Source: Chromobotia macracanthus (taxonomy: Eukaryota > Chordata > Actinopteri > Cypriniformes > Botiidae). Taken from it: a stretch of 64,000 bases of DNA. The stretch covers positions 914,001 to 978,000 of the forward strand of contig JAZGTH010000007.1 in assembly GCA_036877525.1 (NCBI GenBank), read 5' to 3'. The position numbers were made by a program, and so were the translations under genes. The notes under the pieces were generated by a model. That model made no database searches and was not told where the DNA came from. It worked only from the letters and a program-made list of their open reading frames with translations. Below, in pieces: positions 61,790 to 64,000 of the stretch (the stretch's first letter is position 1; each line of letters opens with the position of its first letter).

Positions 61790-61912
61790 CAGCCCAGATA
61801 TTTTACTTAAAAATATTCTGCTAATGTTACTGCAAGAACTTGTTTGGTAATGTTGAGAGAACTTTTGGAGAACATTAGCCAACATTGTAAGAACTTTCCT
61901 TGTTGGCTGGGA
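61790..61912 (-). mobile_element. Family B MITE fragment, reverse
   Basis: GTTGAGAGAACTTTTGGAGA, ACATTAGCCAACATTG and TTCCTTGTTGGCTGGGAT are the reverse complement of the family B left end. Confidence 0.65.
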
Positions 61913-62518
61913 TACTGCATTGCTGTAAATCTGTTGTTGTTTCCTTGTGCCACCTGTTATCAATAAAAGACCAAAGGAGGCAGCTGGAACTTCTTGTTCT
62001 TCTGCGGGTGAGTCTCTGTCAGGAGATTAAGGTCATTGTTCTACTGATGTAACTGCTTCTTCATATAAGAGCTTGAAAGATTTAGTGTCCAGTGATCAGA
62101 CACACAGCAGATCAGATCTGCCTCTTGTTATATTGACTGCTCAGGTCTTAAGATTCTGCAGAGCTTTCATACAATTGCAAACAAATAGCATTTGTAGTTT
62201 TAATTGGATAAGACAGTGAAGAGACAACAGGAAATCTTACAGGGTGAGAGAGAGGAGGCGGACTCAAACTCAGATCACCTGAAGCATGTCTGTGAGACAC
62301 AAAGTCCACTTGGTTGTTGTCACCAATGTGTTTGTGATATTGTGATAAATTTAATGTGCTTTGTCTTTGTCTGGTTTTCTAAAGATTGTGTCATTAAACA
62401 GTTAACCCAGTTAACCTGTATTTATGAAATAAAGGGCCCGATGAAAGCTGAGTTATGTGAATAAAGTTTCCTTTTGTCATGTCCACAATGAAAAGATAAA
62501 TGCTGAAACACAAGTCTG

Positions 62519-62577
<59 letters not shown>

Positions 62578-64000
62578 GTCTGTCTCTGTTCATCAATATA
62601 CTCTCTCTCAAGACCAGTTAGCATGTGTGGAGACTAAATGTGGATGACCTTGCTGGTTTTTTGGCAGAGAACTTGTGGGATTGTCTTGGCAAAAGCTTTA
62701 ATTAGTGTGTGAGTACCACTGCTCAGTCTTTTAGTCCCAGATTCTAAAAGTCAAGGAATTTTGCTCAGTTTTATTGTAGCCTGACTCCTTTGTGCAGGAA
62801 GATACAGGGCCGTTTCCTCTGGAGTTTGAAATGGGATGTCATGTGACCTGTTTTACATGAGATATCAGAGAATTATTCATGTTTCAAAGTCTAGGCAGAA
62901 TGTTACCACTTTTTTCTTTTTATTTATTTCCCAAAGCTAATTTTTATTTATGTTTGTTATGTGTTCATTTTCAACCCTTACTAGTCAACAGCATCTAAGA
63001 AATCACAAACTTTCACTGAAACTGACACTCCATAACAAATACATCAGCTTTGTAAGCAGAAGTGTGTGGTGTAATGAATTGTGCTCAGCTAGTCCAGCAT
63101 CTGCGAGTCTCAGGTGGAGCGTGTAATTGTGTGAATGACACTGGAGGCTGTGGATGGTGGATTAGATCCAGCGTGCATCTGTTCTGTGCTGGTTGCTGGA
63201 TTAGAGGAAGGTTTTCACCCACAGGAGGCCTAACCCCTGGCCAGCTAGTCTGTCTCATTGCAGTCTGGAGTTAGTGTGGGACAGAATAGCCGTGGGGCTA
63301 ATTAGGACTGATCCAGCATGTCAGAGGAGGAGTTCTGCTGTGAGGACACTGTGATTGGCTGAAGAAGAGAAGATTATGACTACATCCTGTCTGGGAGGAG
63401 ATTAATTGTTCTTCTAATGAGACACATTCCAAGCTCTCGTCTTGCTTGTCTAGTCTGATGATTAGCAGTTCATGCAGTATATTGCTGGAGAGCTGAAAGC
63501 AAACAAATTACATGAGAAATATAATCAGTAAGAAAAGGAAAAGAAATCAGTTAAAAAGAAATCAATAAGAAAAAAATCAGTTGAAGTTAAAAGGCAGTGC
63601 AGTCTCTCAAACCCATAAAGATACAATCTTTAACATTTGTCTACAATCTTTATCTTTGACGTTTTCCAGCTGGTCAGCAAAACAGAAGAGAGACAAAGAA
63701 ACTTGATTTTTCTGAAAAGAATCAGAAAATCACTCTTCAGAAAAAGAGTGAAAAAATCAGAAAGAGGTTTTAAAGAGATGATTTACTTTAAAATTCAGTT
63801 TTTATTTGCTCACCCTCTTGTCATTTTGGACAGTAATTCTGTTTTACATTACATCTACACGACTTACATTTAACAACTTGTGCGCTATATTCCTCATTTT
63901 GTTGATAAAAATTGCATCATGCAGTGTAGTACAAAGCTGACATTTCAATAAGTGATGGTTTTGATCCAGTATAGCTGGATCTCAGCTGTAGTCCCAGTGC
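61913..64000. other. Window end, no gene recognised
   Basis: A TC-rich microsatellite covers about 62518-62590. A possible family D arm lies near 63790-63840. The region from 63060 to 63420 is richer in GC than its surroundings but shows no recognisable exon. Confidence 0.4.
62518..62590. repeat. (TC)n microsatellite
   Basis: CT dinucleotide run with two TGTC interruptions. Confidence 0.95.

Noticed and set aside
62394..62624. Minus-strand frame with Arg-Glu repeats
   Set aside because: Generated by the (TC)n microsatellite at 62518-62590.

Overview
The window looks like a piece of a teleost fish chromosome, most likely a cyprinid; the lineage is inferred from the compact vertebrate genes and the style of the dispersed repeats. 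It holds no bacterial, phage or CRISPR content. I assembled the exons by hand from splice sites, reading-frame phase and remembered family sequences. The models for tgfbr2, snx4, znf148 and slc12a8 each sum to a multiple of three with no internal stop.

Layout. tgfbr2, a TGF-beta type II receptor, lies on the minus strand at 246-5241. snx4, sorting nexin 4, lies on the plus strand at 6614-14987, head to head with tgfbr2. znf148, a C2H2 zinc-finger transcription factor, is at 23686-27365, with a CpG-rich candidate 5' exon at about 16975-17131. slc12a8, a cation-chloride cotransporter family member, is at 30908-39987. A heg1-like gene at about 40842-45378 appears broken. A GC-box promoter or exon at about 47150-47271 probably starts another plus-strand gene. 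Its remaining exons are not in the window, so 47.3-64 kb reads as intron or intergenic DNA filled with small transposons. The order snx4-znf148-slc12a8-heg1 matches the human 3q21 block. tgfbr2 next to snx4 does not match human.

Three large tandem arrays sit at gene 5' ends. An 11-bp minisatellite (about 5446-6245) lies between the divergent tgfbr2 and snx4 starts. A TGTTG/TGATG pentamer array (about 6690-7930) begins a few bases inside snx4 intron 1. A 17/28/30-bp minisatellite of about 5.6 kb (17338-22925) fills most of the inferred first intron of znf148. Several short-element families (two MITE-like, one tRNA-derived SINE, one more inverted-repeat element) recur through introns and intergenic DNA.

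The genes are unrelated housekeeping and signalling genes linked by old synteny, not a pathway. The strongest anomaly is heg1: no usable start codon for its signal peptide, a stop ending the mucin frame, a stop in EGF1, an EGF2 lacking two cysteines, a phase clash, and no membrane or cytoplasmic exons. I found no convincing new multi-gene system.
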